From: an uncultured Ruminococcus sp.
Lineage (GTDB): Bacteria > Bacillota > Clostridia > Lachnospirales > Lachnospiraceae
Reading direction: 5' to 3'
DNA: 64,000 bases
Assembly: GCA_904418845.1 (NCBI GenBank)
Contig: CAJFQC010000006.1
Span: 1 to 64,000 of the forward strand
Shown: positions 1-7,189 of the stretch, one piece after another
Position numbering within the stretch: the first letter of the stretch is position 1
Layout of the letters: each line of letters opens with the position of its first letter
Notes under the pieces: model-generated
The model's input: only the letters and a program-made list of their open reading frames with translations
Databases searched by the model: none
What the model was told of the DNA's origin: nothing
Translations under genes and position numbers: made by a program

Positions 1-103
1 AAGAGCAAACTAAAAGGACTGAGTCCTGTACAATACAGGATTCAATCCTCATCAGTTGCGTAACCATCAATTTTGTCTAACTTTTTGGGGGCAGATCAGA
101 ATG
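1..103. mobile_element. End of an IS3-family insertion sequence (partial)
   Basis: The segment ends near 78-98 with a TCTAACTTTTTGGGGGCAG-type terminus, which resembles IS3/IS150-group ends. It is preceded by the inverted pair GGACTGAGTCC / GGATTCAATCC around 17-49, a pattern I associate with subterminal IS sequence. A similar terminus in the same orientation occurs at about 1003-1018. No transposase reading frame is visible before the window's left edge, so the element itself would lie outside. The family assignment is from pattern memory only. Confidence 0.45.
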
Positions 104-139
104 AAAAAGAACCAATACCCAGCGGTCTTTTTATAATAA

Positions 140-274
140 TTAATGGAGAAAGTAATACAAATTTTTCCCAAAATCATACCACATGTCATTCCATGCGCCA
201 TAGCACGCGCCGAATACGCCTAACAAACAGATTGTCGCTAAAACTTCAAAAATTATTTTTTTATATTTCTCCAT
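140..274 (-). CDS. Small membrane-anchored peptide (44 aa) with W-N-D-M-W-Y-D-F-G-K motif
   Basis: This is a 44-codon frame with a good ribosome site (GGGAG, 7 nt before the ATG). Residues 5-24 form a hydrophobic segment ending in a lipobox-like FGAC, with Cys24. The tail contains WNDMWYDFGKNLYYFLH. It is a paralogue of the peptide at 1054-1209, and its tail also matches the C-terminus of the double-glycine precursor at 1408-1563. The start overlaps the end of the LspA-like gene, so translation is probably coupled. Possible roles are immunity or decoy peptide, or a separately processed lipopeptide; none is proven. Confidence is in the gene, not the function. Confidence 0.6.
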   Translation of the reverse strand: MEKYKKIIFEVLATICLLGVFGACYGAWNDMWYDFGKNLYYFLH

Positions 275-780
275 ATTTTCTCTCCCTCTTTATGGGAACT
301 TCTCTTTTTCTGGCTCGCCGCAACCGGCACCAGTCCAATAATGCACAGCGCTGCCCCTGCGAAAAGATAAATATCCTTTAAGTCCACAATGCTATGAAAG
401 ACAATCATATAATCCAGACTTCCTTTCCAGAATATCTTATCTATCAGAGAACAGACCATTCCACCCTCCAGTAAAAGAAACCCAATTTTTATAACCTTAT
501 TATATGATCCGTCTTTTTTCAACAACCATATAGCATATTCAAAAATGACGAAGGCCGCTATATTTATAAAAACCAAAACATTCATGCTAACCTGAAGCCC
601 AAGTTCACTGTTGAATATGCTTAACTCATCCTGATTCAAATACACTCTGAACCCGATCAGGTCATGGAAGCTGTAATCAAAATCACGGAAAAAAGTATTC
701 ATAATACATTTGATAAATTGATCCGCCGCCAGCATCACAGACAGGATAATGATTTTCTTCCTTTGTTCCATAAACTTCAT
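253..780 (-). CDS. Divergent LspA-like (signal peptidase II fold) membrane protein
   Basis: The protein has 175 aa with about four hydrophobic segments. Numbering from the chosen ATG, D20-Q-x-x-K24 matches the start of LspA. GG(107-108)..SLID114K matches the GNxxDR motif, and VD133LKD136 sits where LspA has FNxAD. The two catalytic aspartates of LspA are therefore plausibly D114 and D136, but the GN asparagine is replaced by Ser and FNxAD is degenerate. The open frame extends upstream to 807 and several ATGs compete, so the start is uncertain. It lies between two lipobox-like small peptides inside a bacteriocin locus. A dedicated processing enzyme or an immunity protein are both reasonable inferences. 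Confidence 0.6.
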   Translation of the reverse strand: MKFMEQRKKIIILSVMLAADQFIKCIMNTFFRDFDYSFHDLIGFRVYLNQDELSIFNSELGLQVSMNVLVFINIAAFVIFEYAIWLLKKDGSYNKVIKIGFLLLEGGMVCSLIDKIFWKGSLDYMIVFHSIVDLKDIYLFAGAALCIIGLVPVAASQKKRSSHKEGEKIWRNIKK

Positions 781-796
781 AGTATGTTCCATGTTC

Positions 797-988
797 CTAC
801 ATCTCAAAAATCAAAAGTAAGACGAGAATTGCTGGGATGCCCAGCAGCACAAGAGCCCGGAATGTTATGGCATCCCCTGTATAAACTCCGGGCTTTCCTT
901 TCGATCCGTCCCGTACTGCAATAGTATCAAGAACTATTTGCTTTTTCAATTCAAATGAATATTTTGCCATGAAAAACCGACCTCCCAA
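797..988 (-). pseudogene. Chimeric remnant: IS3 OrfA N-terminus + hlyD fragment + hydrophobic tail
   Basis: The frame starts MAKYSFELKKQIVLD, typical of IS3-family transposase OrfA, then continues TIAVRDGSKGKP. That second part copies the hlyD C-terminal region: about 55 bp at 866-925 matches about 1858-1920. A 5-bp GAAAG deletion in the copy shifts the frame, so SPEFIQGM becomes PGVYTGDA. The tail ends in a membrane-spanning segment that does not match hlyD. The stop overlaps the longest version of the LspA-like frame. I read it as recombination debris, although the fused 63-aa product could be translated. Confidence 0.55.
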
Positions 989-989
989 T

Positions 990-1036
990 CGTTAGAATTT
1001 TGGTCTAACTTTTGGGGGTCGGTTCAAATCCCCTGC
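990..1036. repeat. IS3-type terminal inverted sequence
   Basis: An inverted pair, CCGACC..CAATCGTTAGA against TCTAACTTTTGGGGGTCGG, spans 984-1023 next to the OrfA remnant. It resembles an IS3-family end. Its outer half matches the left-edge terminus at 78-98 in the same orientation. Both are followed by the same TTTTTATAATAATT stretch and a paralogous peptide gene, so a peptide-plus-IS-end module has been duplicated. Confidence 0.4.
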
Positions 1037-1053
1037 GGTCTTTTTATAATAAT

Positions 1054-1209
1054 TTAATGGAAAAAGTAATATAAATTTTTTCCAAAATCATACCACATGT
1101 CATTCCATGTGCCATAGCACACGCCGAAGATGCCTAACAAACAAATCGCCGCTATTATTCCAAAAATCATTTTTTTATATTCCTTTATGAAACAAACAAC
1201 ATTCCTCAT
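1054..1209 (-). CDS. Small membrane-anchored peptide (51 aa), paralogue of the 140-274 peptide
   Basis: This 51-codon frame starts 4 nt after the stop of the bacteriocin-like peptide at 1214-1384, suggesting translational coupling. An internal ATG at codon 14 has a better ribosome site (AAGGA) and gives a product aligning end to end with the 44-aa paralogue. It has a hydrophobic segment (residues about 12-30) ending FGVC and the tail WNDMWYDFGKNLYYFFH. The C-terminal motif is shared with the secreted precursor at 1408-1563. The function is unknown. Confidence 0.6.
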   Translation of the reverse strand: MRNVVCFIKEYKKMIFGIIAAICLLGIFGVCYGTWNDMWYDFGKNLYYFFH

Positions 1210-1213
1210 TTTG

Positions 1214-1384
1214 TTATCTGACCCCCCGCGCTGCCTCCTGATAACCATTATACGCTGATACAATGGCAGAAATTCCCATTACGACTCCTACACCAATTCC
1301 TATGGCGCCTATGACCGGTATACCGCCGCCATCCGTTTCAAATAATTCATCATCCCTAAGATTCTTAAATTTCGCATTATCCAT
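1214..1384 (-). CDS. Double-glycine bacteriocin-like precursor (56 aa), class IIb type
   Basis: The start has a strong AGGAGG-type ribosome site. The leader of 20 residues ends DELFETDGG, a double-glycine cleavage site for C39-peptidase exporters. The 36-residue mature part begins GIPVIGAIGIGVGVVMG and contains overlapping GxxxG motifs, then a polar tail ending AARGVR. This is the usual build of two-peptide (class IIb) bacteriocin components. It lies in the transcript from the operator-controlled promoter at 1695-1723, 23 nt after the preceding precursor. The exporter for it is encoded at 3309-5504. Confidence 0.75.
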   Translation of the reverse strand: MDNAKFKNLRDDELFETDGGGIPVIGAIGIGVGVVMGISAIVSAYNGYQEAARGVR

Positions 1385-1407
1385 ATAGCATCCTCCTTGT
1401 TGGAATT

Positions 1408-1563
1408 TTAATGAGTCATATAATAGAGGTTAGTTCCAAAGTCGTGCCACATCTCGCACCATCCATCATATATGTCACCGACAAAATCAAAAACCCCGCC
1501 TCCAGATACCTGATTCAGTTCAAAATCTGTCATTTCACTAAATTTTATTTCTGTCAAGGTCAT
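1408..1563 (-). CDS. Double-glycine peptide precursor (51 aa) with W-x-E-M-W-x-D-F-G motif
   Basis: This is the first gene behind the operator/promoter at 1695-1761. Its ribosome site is AAAGGAGAAAGG. The 22-residue leader ends FELNQVSGG, the classic double-glycine processing signal. The mature part of 29 residues ends WCEMWHDFGTNLYYMTH. That tail is nearly repeated in two neighbouring membrane-anchored peptides (1054-1209 and 140-274). It is likely a bacteriocin or the partner of the next peptide (1214-1384). No known bacteriocin was recognised by sequence. Confidence 0.75.
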   Translation of the reverse strand: MTLTEIKFSEMTDFELNQVSGGGVFDFVGDIYDGWCEMWHDFGTNLYYMTH

Positions 1564-1694
1564 CCTTTCTCCTTTCTCACATAAAAAATGTTGGTAGATA
1601 ATTACAAATCATGCACATGATTTTTCGAACAAGAAAATAATAAACAACTTCTTATTCAGTTTAACCGGTTTAACATATGTTCTTTATAGTTGTG

Positions 1695-1761
1695 ACTATA
1701 TCATTTTAAAAATACTTAGTCAACAGACCTGTGATATTTAGTACGCCAGCCATGATATTTG
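1695..1761 (-). promoter_or_regulatory. Promoter with paired LytTR-type boxes (bacteriocin peptide operon)
   Basis: Reading the minus strand, boxes CAAATATCAT (1752-1761) and TAAATATCAC (1731-1740) are separated by 11 bp. After 7 bp comes TTGACT (1718-1723), a 17-bp spacer and TATAGT (1695-1700). The same geometry recurs at 5682-5749 and 8007-8073. It fits the direct repeats bound by ComE/PlnC/AgrA-type LytTR regulators. Assignment to the local regulator is inferred. Confidence 0.75.
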
Positions 1762-1776
1762 GGAATATTTTAGCTC

Positions 1777-3309
1777 TTACTTATCCACAAGATCGATCTT
1801 CTCAAGCAAGTATTGCAGCACGCTCTCCTGCCCTGTCACAAGTTTTGCTCTCACTGCCATCCCCTGTATAAACTCCGGGCTTTCCTTTCCTTTCGATCCG
1901 TCCCGCACTGCAATAGTAGCTTCCACCTCATAATAGCCTGTTCCCGTTTCATTATCAACCCTGATGTCCTTAGAGACAGATGTCACCTTGCCTTCAAATA
2001 TACCATAATTCTCTGTTTGAGGATATGAGGCCACATCATATCTGATCTTCTGTCCCTCATGCACAGATCCAATATCCTGATTCTCCACATAAATAACTAC
2101 CTTAAATGTTCCCTCACTCTCCGGGATAATAGTTCCAATATGTTCCCCCGCAGATATGTAGTCTCCGTCCGTTTTCTCCACACTTAGATTCAGGTAGCCG
2201 TCTGACTGCGCCTTCACATTGCACTCCTCAATCCTTGTGCGCACTGAGTTCAGGGTGTCTTCATACTCTGTCTTCCGTCCCTTGTATGTATTAATCTCAG
2301 TATACACAGTGTTTTTCTCATTTACTATTAACTGATCTGTGTCCATCTCCCGGGCACCGCTGCCAAGACTGTTAATGTTTCCCTCGGCCTCGTTTCGGCT
2401 TGCCTCCATTGCCTCGATATTCCCCTGCACTGAGGCAAGTGATTGTTGTATAGAGGCGATCATTTCTGTCTCGATCTGGTTTAAAGCCAGAGCCTTCTGA
2501 TTATTAAGTTCTTCGATTGCAGTGCTGTTGTCCGCAGCAATTTCCTCTTCCTCACCTTCTGTCAACTGTTCTGACTCGTCCAGCACTTCCAGTTCCCTAA
2601 TCTGGATATCATACTGATTGGCTGTATAATTGTGGCTGTTGATATAGCCTTCGACCGCCGCATAATAGTAAACTTCATTCTGTGCAAAACTGTTAGTCCT
2701 GTTCCTCACATCATGGATCATCTGCTCCAGCTTTGCCTGCTGTGTCGTGAGACTGTCAATAGATTTATTAATGGCCGAGATACTATTTTCATATTGCGAC
2801 TGCTGCACAGCCGTATCATTATATATAACGTCGCGTCCTATCTGTACCGCCTCGAATCTGGCGCTAAACTCCTCATAATAACGGTTCGCGCTACAATTAC
2901 CCAAAGCGCCTGTCTCGCCGTCTAATTCCCTGTAGTATGCATCCATAATCGCCAGCCTCTCTTCGATATTTTCCAGTTCTTCCAGACATCTCTCCTCCTG
3001 CTGTTTCAATTCTGACGGATCGATAGAGAACAGCACGTCCCCCTCTTGTACATATTCCCCGTCTTGCACACTCCATGAAATAACCCTTCCTTCCATAAGG
3101 TTTGTAATTGTAGCCGTTGCTTCCCCGTGCCGGATTATACCGTCCGCACGGGTCACAATATCAATACGGAACAGTCCTGCCCAGATAAGCGTCAGCACAA
3201 GCGCCCCTGCCAGAAAATAGATCAATATCGCAAAAATAGGACTGGGACGGGTAGAATACACTTCTGTACTGTCAGACATTTCCTCCATATTTAAAATGAT
3301 CGGATTCAT
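1777..3309 (-). CDS. HlyD-family membrane fusion protein of peptide exporter
   Basis: The protein has 510 aa, with one transmembrane segment at residues about 26-48 and a biotinyl-lipoyl-like half motif near residues 70-110 (DGEYVQEGDVLFSIDP). A long coiled-coil rich in Q, E and N spans about 115-340, and a beta-barrel region extends to the end. This is the layout of accessory proteins such as PlnH, LcnD and BlpB that pair with C39-peptidase ABC exporters. The start overlaps the transporter stop at 3309. A fragment of its C-terminal coding region is copied at 866-925. Confidence 0.9.
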   Translation of the reverse strand: MNPIILNMEEMSDSTEVYSTRPSPIFAILIYFLAGALVLTLIWAGLFRIDIVTRADGIIRHGEATATITNLMEGRVISWSVQDGEYVQEGDVLFSIDPSELKQQEERCLEELENIEERLAIMDAYYRELDGETGALGNCSANRYYEEFSARFEAVQIGRDVIYNDTAVQQSQYENSISAINKSIDSLTTQQAKLEQMIHDVRNRTNSFAQNEVYYYAAVEGYINSHNYTANQYDIQIRELEVLDESEQLTEGEEEEIAADNSTAIEELNNQKALALNQIETEMIASIQQSLASVQGNIEAMEASRNEAEGNINSLGSGAREMDTDQLIVNEKNTVYTEINTYKGRKTEYEDTLNSVRTRIEECNVKAQSDGYLNLSVEKTDGDYISAGEHIGTIIPESEGTFKVVIYVENQDIGSVHEGQKIRYDVASYPQTENYGIFEGKVTSVSKDIRVDNETGTGYYEVEATIAVRDGSKGKESPEFIQGMAVRAKLVTGQESVLQYLLEKIDLVDK

Positions 3310-5504
3310 TACTTTTCACCTCCAAGCGACTGGTGCTGCACAAGACCTGCGTACTTTCCGCCAAGTCTTTTCAACTCTTCATGTGTACCTGCCTCAATGA
3401 TCCTGCCTTTATCCATCACAAATATCCGGTCACAATTTTTTATCGTACTCAGGCGGTGTGCAATGAAAATCGTCGTCATATCCTTTGAAAATTCACTTAT
3501 TGTACTATCCAAAGCACGTTCTGTCACTGCGTCAAGATTACTTGTGGCTTCGTCAAGAATCAAAATATCCGGGTTCTTCAACATTGCCCTTGCTATCGCA
3601 AGCCTCTGTCTCTGTCCGCCGGAAAGATTGGCCCCATTCTCCTCCAGGCGTGTTTCATAACGTAACGGCAGATCATTGATAAACTCATGCGCCTGTGCCT
3701 TTTTCGCTGCATCAACAATATCCTCCATTACAGGGAAGTCGATTCCCAGTGTCAGATTGTCGTAAATACTACCGCTAAACAAGAATGTCTCCTGCGGGAT
3801 GTATGCAATACGTTCCCGTAATGTCTCTATTCGTATATCTTTGATATTATTTCCATTAATTAGAATCTCGCCTTTTTCTGCCTTATAGAGGTATAAAAGG
3901 AGTTTTGCCAGTGTCGTTTTCCCTGATCCGCTCTCGCCGACAAATGCTACTTTTTCTCCCTTTCTTATTTTCAGACTCACATCTTCTAGTATAAGCTTCC
4001 TTGTTCCATAACGAAAATCAATATTCTTTAGCTCTATATCACCCGCAATGCTCTGCGGATGAAGTTTGCGCCTTTCGTCTTTCCCTTTTTCTGCTTCCAG
4101 ATCGAGAATCTCTCCCAGCCTGTCTGCGGCCACGACTGCCGTCTGCATTTGTGGCTGCAGATTGATCAGATTCTTCACCGGATCCAGAAAATAAACAAGA
4201 AGAGACTGGAACGTAATCAACTGCCCCATCGTCAGAGCGCCATGTATTACATCCACGCCTCCCACCCAGAGAATCATGACACCACCCACCGATTCAACAA
4301 AAATCTTCAACGCATTCTGCATATTGCTGATAAAACTGAGTCTGAATACACTTTTAAGAAGTTTTACAAAACGGCTTTCTGTCTCCCGGTTTGCTCTTCT
4401 TTCTGCATTAAACGATTTTACCGTCTGCATTCCGTTCAAAGATTCTACGAGGTAGGATGTCAGCTGTGCATTATCCTCCATCTGGCTGCGGTTCCACTTA
4501 TCGTATCCTTTACGGAAACTTACTACAATCACCGCATAAAGAAAGACCATAATAACTGCTATGCCAAACATTTTTGCATTTTGCATATACAGTATGACCG
4601 CTCCTGCCGCCGCCATAAACGTATCTATCATAATCGTGAGCGCAGCTCCTGATATCGCATCCCTGACATTTGACGCATCGTTAAATCTGGAGACAATCTC
4701 CCCTATCTTACGGCTTCCAAAAAAATTCATCGGCAGCTCAAGAACATGTCTGTAATACCCGAGCAACAGTGAAATATCCAGTTTTTGGCTCAAATAAAGC
4801 AGAAGGTGGGATCGTACAGCGTCCAGTATCACTTTAAAAATATTTAAAAAAATAACGCCTATTGACAGCGTTGTAAGAGTCCGTATCAGCCCGTCTGGAA
4901 GAATATCATCCATCAGCGCCTTATAATAAAATGCCCCCGCAATTCCTAAAGCCGTGTATACGAGCGAAGCCAGGAAAATATGCGCCAGCAGTTTTTTCTG
5001 GGGAAGCAGAAGACGCCAAAAGCGCTGGAACAGTCCTTTTGTCTCTTTTCCCTTGACAAAGCTCTCTGACTTCACAAGAAGGATTAGTATCCCTGTCCAT
5101 TGATATTCCGGCGGCTTTCCCCCTCTTGCCGTCTCTCCGAAAAACTCTTTTGGTGTAAGCTTCACGATCCCTCTTCCCGGATCGGCGATTATCACCTGTT
5201 TCTTCGTAATCTTATGCACGACTACATAATGCATCAGATTGCCTTTTACGACCATATGTGCGATACACGGCAGAGGGAACTCGGAAAAGAAAGCTTCCTT
5301 ATCTCCTTTGACTCCATTTGCAGAGAATCCAAGCTGCTCTGCCGCTTTAATGACCCCAAATGCATTTGTGCCCTGCTTATCCGTTCCCGCGATCTCCCTG
5401 ATCTTGGAAATAGATATCCGGTAGCCGTTCTGCTTGGCTATCGTAGCAAGGCACGCCGCACCACAATCGGTTATATCATGCTGTTTAACACAATAGTACC
5501 TCAT
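3309..5504 (-). CDS. Peptidase-containing ABC transporter (C39, double-glycine processing/export)
   Basis: The protein has 731 aa. The N-terminal C39 peptidase carries QHDITDC14GAACL, with catalytic Cys14, His in HYVVVH and Asp in ADPGRG. Next comes a six-helix ABC exporter membrane domain (about 160-450) and a nucleotide-binding domain with GESGSGKTT, LSGGQRQR and ILILDEATS. It should cleave and export the three double-glycine peptides encoded here. It follows the 36-aa pheromone-like gene by 45 bp, with AGGAGG before the ATG, and overlaps hlyD downstream. Confidence 0.93.
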   Translation of the reverse strand: MRYYCVKQHDITDCGAACLATIAKQNGYRISISKIREIAGTDKQGTNAFGVIKAAEQLGFSANGVKGDKEAFFSEFPLPCIAHMVVKGNLMHYVVVHKITKKQVIIADPGRGIVKLTPKEFFGETARGGKPPEYQWTGILILLVKSESFVKGKETKGLFQRFWRLLLPQKKLLAHIFLASLVYTALGIAGAFYYKALMDDILPDGLIRTLTTLSIGVIFLNIFKVILDAVRSHLLLYLSQKLDISLLLGYYRHVLELPMNFFGSRKIGEIVSRFNDASNVRDAISGAALTIMIDTFMAAAGAVILYMQNAKMFGIAVIMVFLYAVIVVSFRKGYDKWNRSQMEDNAQLTSYLVESLNGMQTVKSFNAERRANRETESRFVKLLKSVFRLSFISNMQNALKIFVESVGGVMILWVGGVDVIHGALTMGQLITFQSLLVYFLDPVKNLINLQPQMQTAVVAADRLGEILDLEAEKGKDERRKLHPQSIAGDIELKNIDFRYGTRKLILEDVSLKIRKGEKVAFVGESGSGKTTLAKLLLYLYKAEKGEILINGNNIKDIRIETLRERIAYIPQETFLFSGSIYDNLTLGIDFPVMEDIVDAAKKAQAHEFINDLPLRYETRLEENGANLSGGQRQRLAIARAMLKNPDILILDEATSNLDAVTERALDSTISEFSKDMTTIFIAHRLSTIKNCDRIFVMDKGRIIEAGTHEELKRLGGKYAGLVQHQSLGGEK

Positions 5505-5549
5505 GGATTTCCTCCTACTGTTTTAAATTCTCTCTTTTTCTCTCTTTGT

Positions 5550-5660
5550 TTATTGCCAAATTCTCATTAGCGCTCTTATCCATTCGGACAAATTATTATT
5601 ACGCTCTCCGCCATTTACCGTGTAGTATTCATTTAGACTTAACATTCTCCAACCTTTCAT
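5550..5660 (-). CDS. Double-glycine pheromone-like precursor (36 aa)
   Basis: This gene is too short for standard calling. An AAGGAG site lies 8 nt before the ATG. The 18-residue leader ends EYYTVNGG, followed by an 18-residue mature peptide, ERNNNLSEWIRALMRIWQ. That mature part is short, amphipathic and carries three Arg and two Trp, like ComC, PlnA or BlpC pheromones. It is the first gene of the operator-controlled exporter operon and is divergent from the histidine kinase. Being an inducing peptide is an inference from size, charge and position. Confidence 0.75.
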   Translation of the reverse strand: MKGWRMLSLNEYYTVNGGERNNNLSEWIRALMRIWQ

Positions 5661-5681
5661 CTTCTCATCTCCTTTTCTTTT

Positions 5682-5749
5682 ACATTATCATTCCAAAAAG
5701 TTTTAAGTCAACAAACCTGTGCTATTTGACCGTTCATCAGTGCCATTTG
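5682..5749 (-). promoter_or_regulatory. Promoter with paired LytTR-type boxes (pheromone-exporter operon)
   Basis: On the minus strand, boxes CAAATGGCAC (5740-5749) and CAAATAGCAC (5719-5728) are 11 bp apart. They are followed after 7 bp by TTGACT (5706-5711), an 18-bp spacer and TAATGT (5682-5687). The geometry matches the other two operators in the locus. The distal box overlaps the -35 of the divergent kinase promoter. Confidence 0.75.
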
Positions 5750-5776
5750 ACATCTAGACCCTTTTATTCTTATAAT
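5747..5776 (+). promoter_or_regulatory. Near-consensus promoter for the histidine kinase
   Basis: TTGACA (5747-5752), an 18-bp spacer and TATAAT (5771-5776) read toward the kinase. The -35 overlaps three bases of the distal LytTR box at 5740-5749. Regulator binding there could therefore interfere with kinase transcription; this is inferred. Confidence 0.6.
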
Positions 5777-5813
5777 GAATGTCAGAAGTTCTAAGGTACA
5801 GGGGAAAACAGTT

Positions 5814-7094
5814 ATGCAGACATGGGCAAGGATTTATTTTGATCTTTTATACAATTTATTTTTATTGGTATTTCTTTACACATTATTAAAGCACACTTTA
5901 TCATCTGCTCCCAACAGGGCAGGCATCATGCCATGTATCATGATGGCTGTTATTTATGCGATTCTTCCTCCGCTTCCTTATAATATAAATATAATATTCT
6001 CTTTATTTATCGACGGTTTATCTATACTTTTTTTATGTTTTCCTATGAGAGTAAAAAATTTTTTTAAAATATTAATTCAGTATAAGCTGATATTATTTGT
6101 ATTTATTCCTATCATCACTTTTATCCATTCACTCATACTATCAGATGGACATACTTACACACAAAATGATTATTATGCGTATTTCAAATCTTTTATATGC
6201 GTATCATTTTTGACTATTTTCTATACATTATACATATCCGCAAAACAGTTTAATGTTTCGCAAAAGCGTTATAAATATTGTTTTATAGGCGCCATCAGTA
6301 TTATTTCTTTTGTCTTAAGCTATCTGACGCTGTATTTATGCAAAACAGATATAACAAATACGTTCCTTCTCCCACTCATTTTGTCTTTCTTGTATATAGC
6401 TATTGGACTGATTCTGCTCATATACTATAAATTCATCTCTATCTACACAGAAAATATCAAATATAAATATGAGGCAGAAATCAACCGTATACAGGAGAGC
6501 TATGCCCGCCAGACGGAAGAGGCATTAAAAGAACTCCATTCCATCCGGCATGACATCAAAAATCATCTTATTGTTATTGACGGATATGCGGCCCAGAATA
6601 ATTTTGCAAAAATACGTGAATACATTAGTAGGACAAGCAGACGTTTTACGGATATTCCACTGATTGAATCCCCTTCAGTACTTGTTTCCGCAATACTGAA
6701 TGAAAAATCAATGCTCGCCCGTCAGAAAGGCATTGCCTGTGAAATCACATGTAATTTCACATATCTTAGAGCAGATGATTTCGCCATGACCACGATCCTT
6801 GGAAATTTGCTCGATAATGCACTGACAGCCGCCGCCAAGTGCTATGACGGATGGATTCACGTCAGCCTTCGTCAGGCCGACATGCTTCTTCTAATTACCG
6901 TTGACAACAGCCATGAGGAAAGTATTCATGAAAAAGACGGCATTTTTCGCAGTACAAAAACAGAACAGCCCCATCTGCATGGAATCGGCATCAAGAATGT
7001 CCAAAAAGCGGTAAAGAACCTAAACGGACAGATCGAGATATCTCACACTCAGGACACATTCCATGTTGAAATAACTCTGCCTAATTACATATAA
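5814..7094 (+). CDS. AgrC/ComD-like sensor histidine kinase (GHKL family)
   Basis: From the chosen ATG (GGGGA 9 nt upstream) the protein has 426 aa. The N-terminal half is six or seven hydrophobic helices, typical of peptide-pheromone receptors. A linker leads to SIRHDIKNHL with the phospho-acceptor His, then a GHKL ATPase with LLDNALTAAAK (N box) and HGIGIKNV (G box). The frame extends upstream to 5775, but that start lies in the -10 region. It should sense the mature peptide encoded divergently and phosphorylate the LytTR regulator encoded convergently downstream. Confidence 0.88.
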   Translation: MQTWARIYFDLLYNLFLLVFLYTLLKHTLSSAPNRAGIMPCIMMAVIYAILPPLPYNINIIFSLFIDGLSILFLCFPMRVKNFFKILIQYKLILFVFIPIITFIHSLILSDGHTYTQNDYYAYFKSFICVSFLTIFYTLYISAKQFNVSQKRYKYCFIGAISIISFVLSYLTLYLCKTDITNTFLLPLILSFLYIAIGLILLIYYKFISIYTENIKYKYEAEINRIQESYARQTEEALKELHSIRHDIKNHLIVIDGYAAQNNFAKIREYISRTSRRFTDIPLIESPSVLVSAILNEKSMLARQKGIACEITCNFTYLRADDFAMTTILGNLLDNALTAAAKCYDGWIHVSLRQADMLLLITVDNSHEESIHEKDGIFRSTKTEQPHLHGIGIKNVQKAVKNLNGQIEISHTQDTFHVEITLPNYI

Positions 7095-7189
7095 AAAGAC
7101 CTCCCCAAGAAATATCTCCATATCATATTAGCCTGCTCCCGGCAATTAAAAAAGACATAAGTTCTATAAGTTTTTTAAAGAAAGCGCTT

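Noticed and set aside
664-924. Plus-strand frame opposite the LspA-like gene
   Set aside because: It is antisense to supported genes and its similarity to another plus-strand frame (1813-2028) simply reflects the copied hlyD fragment.
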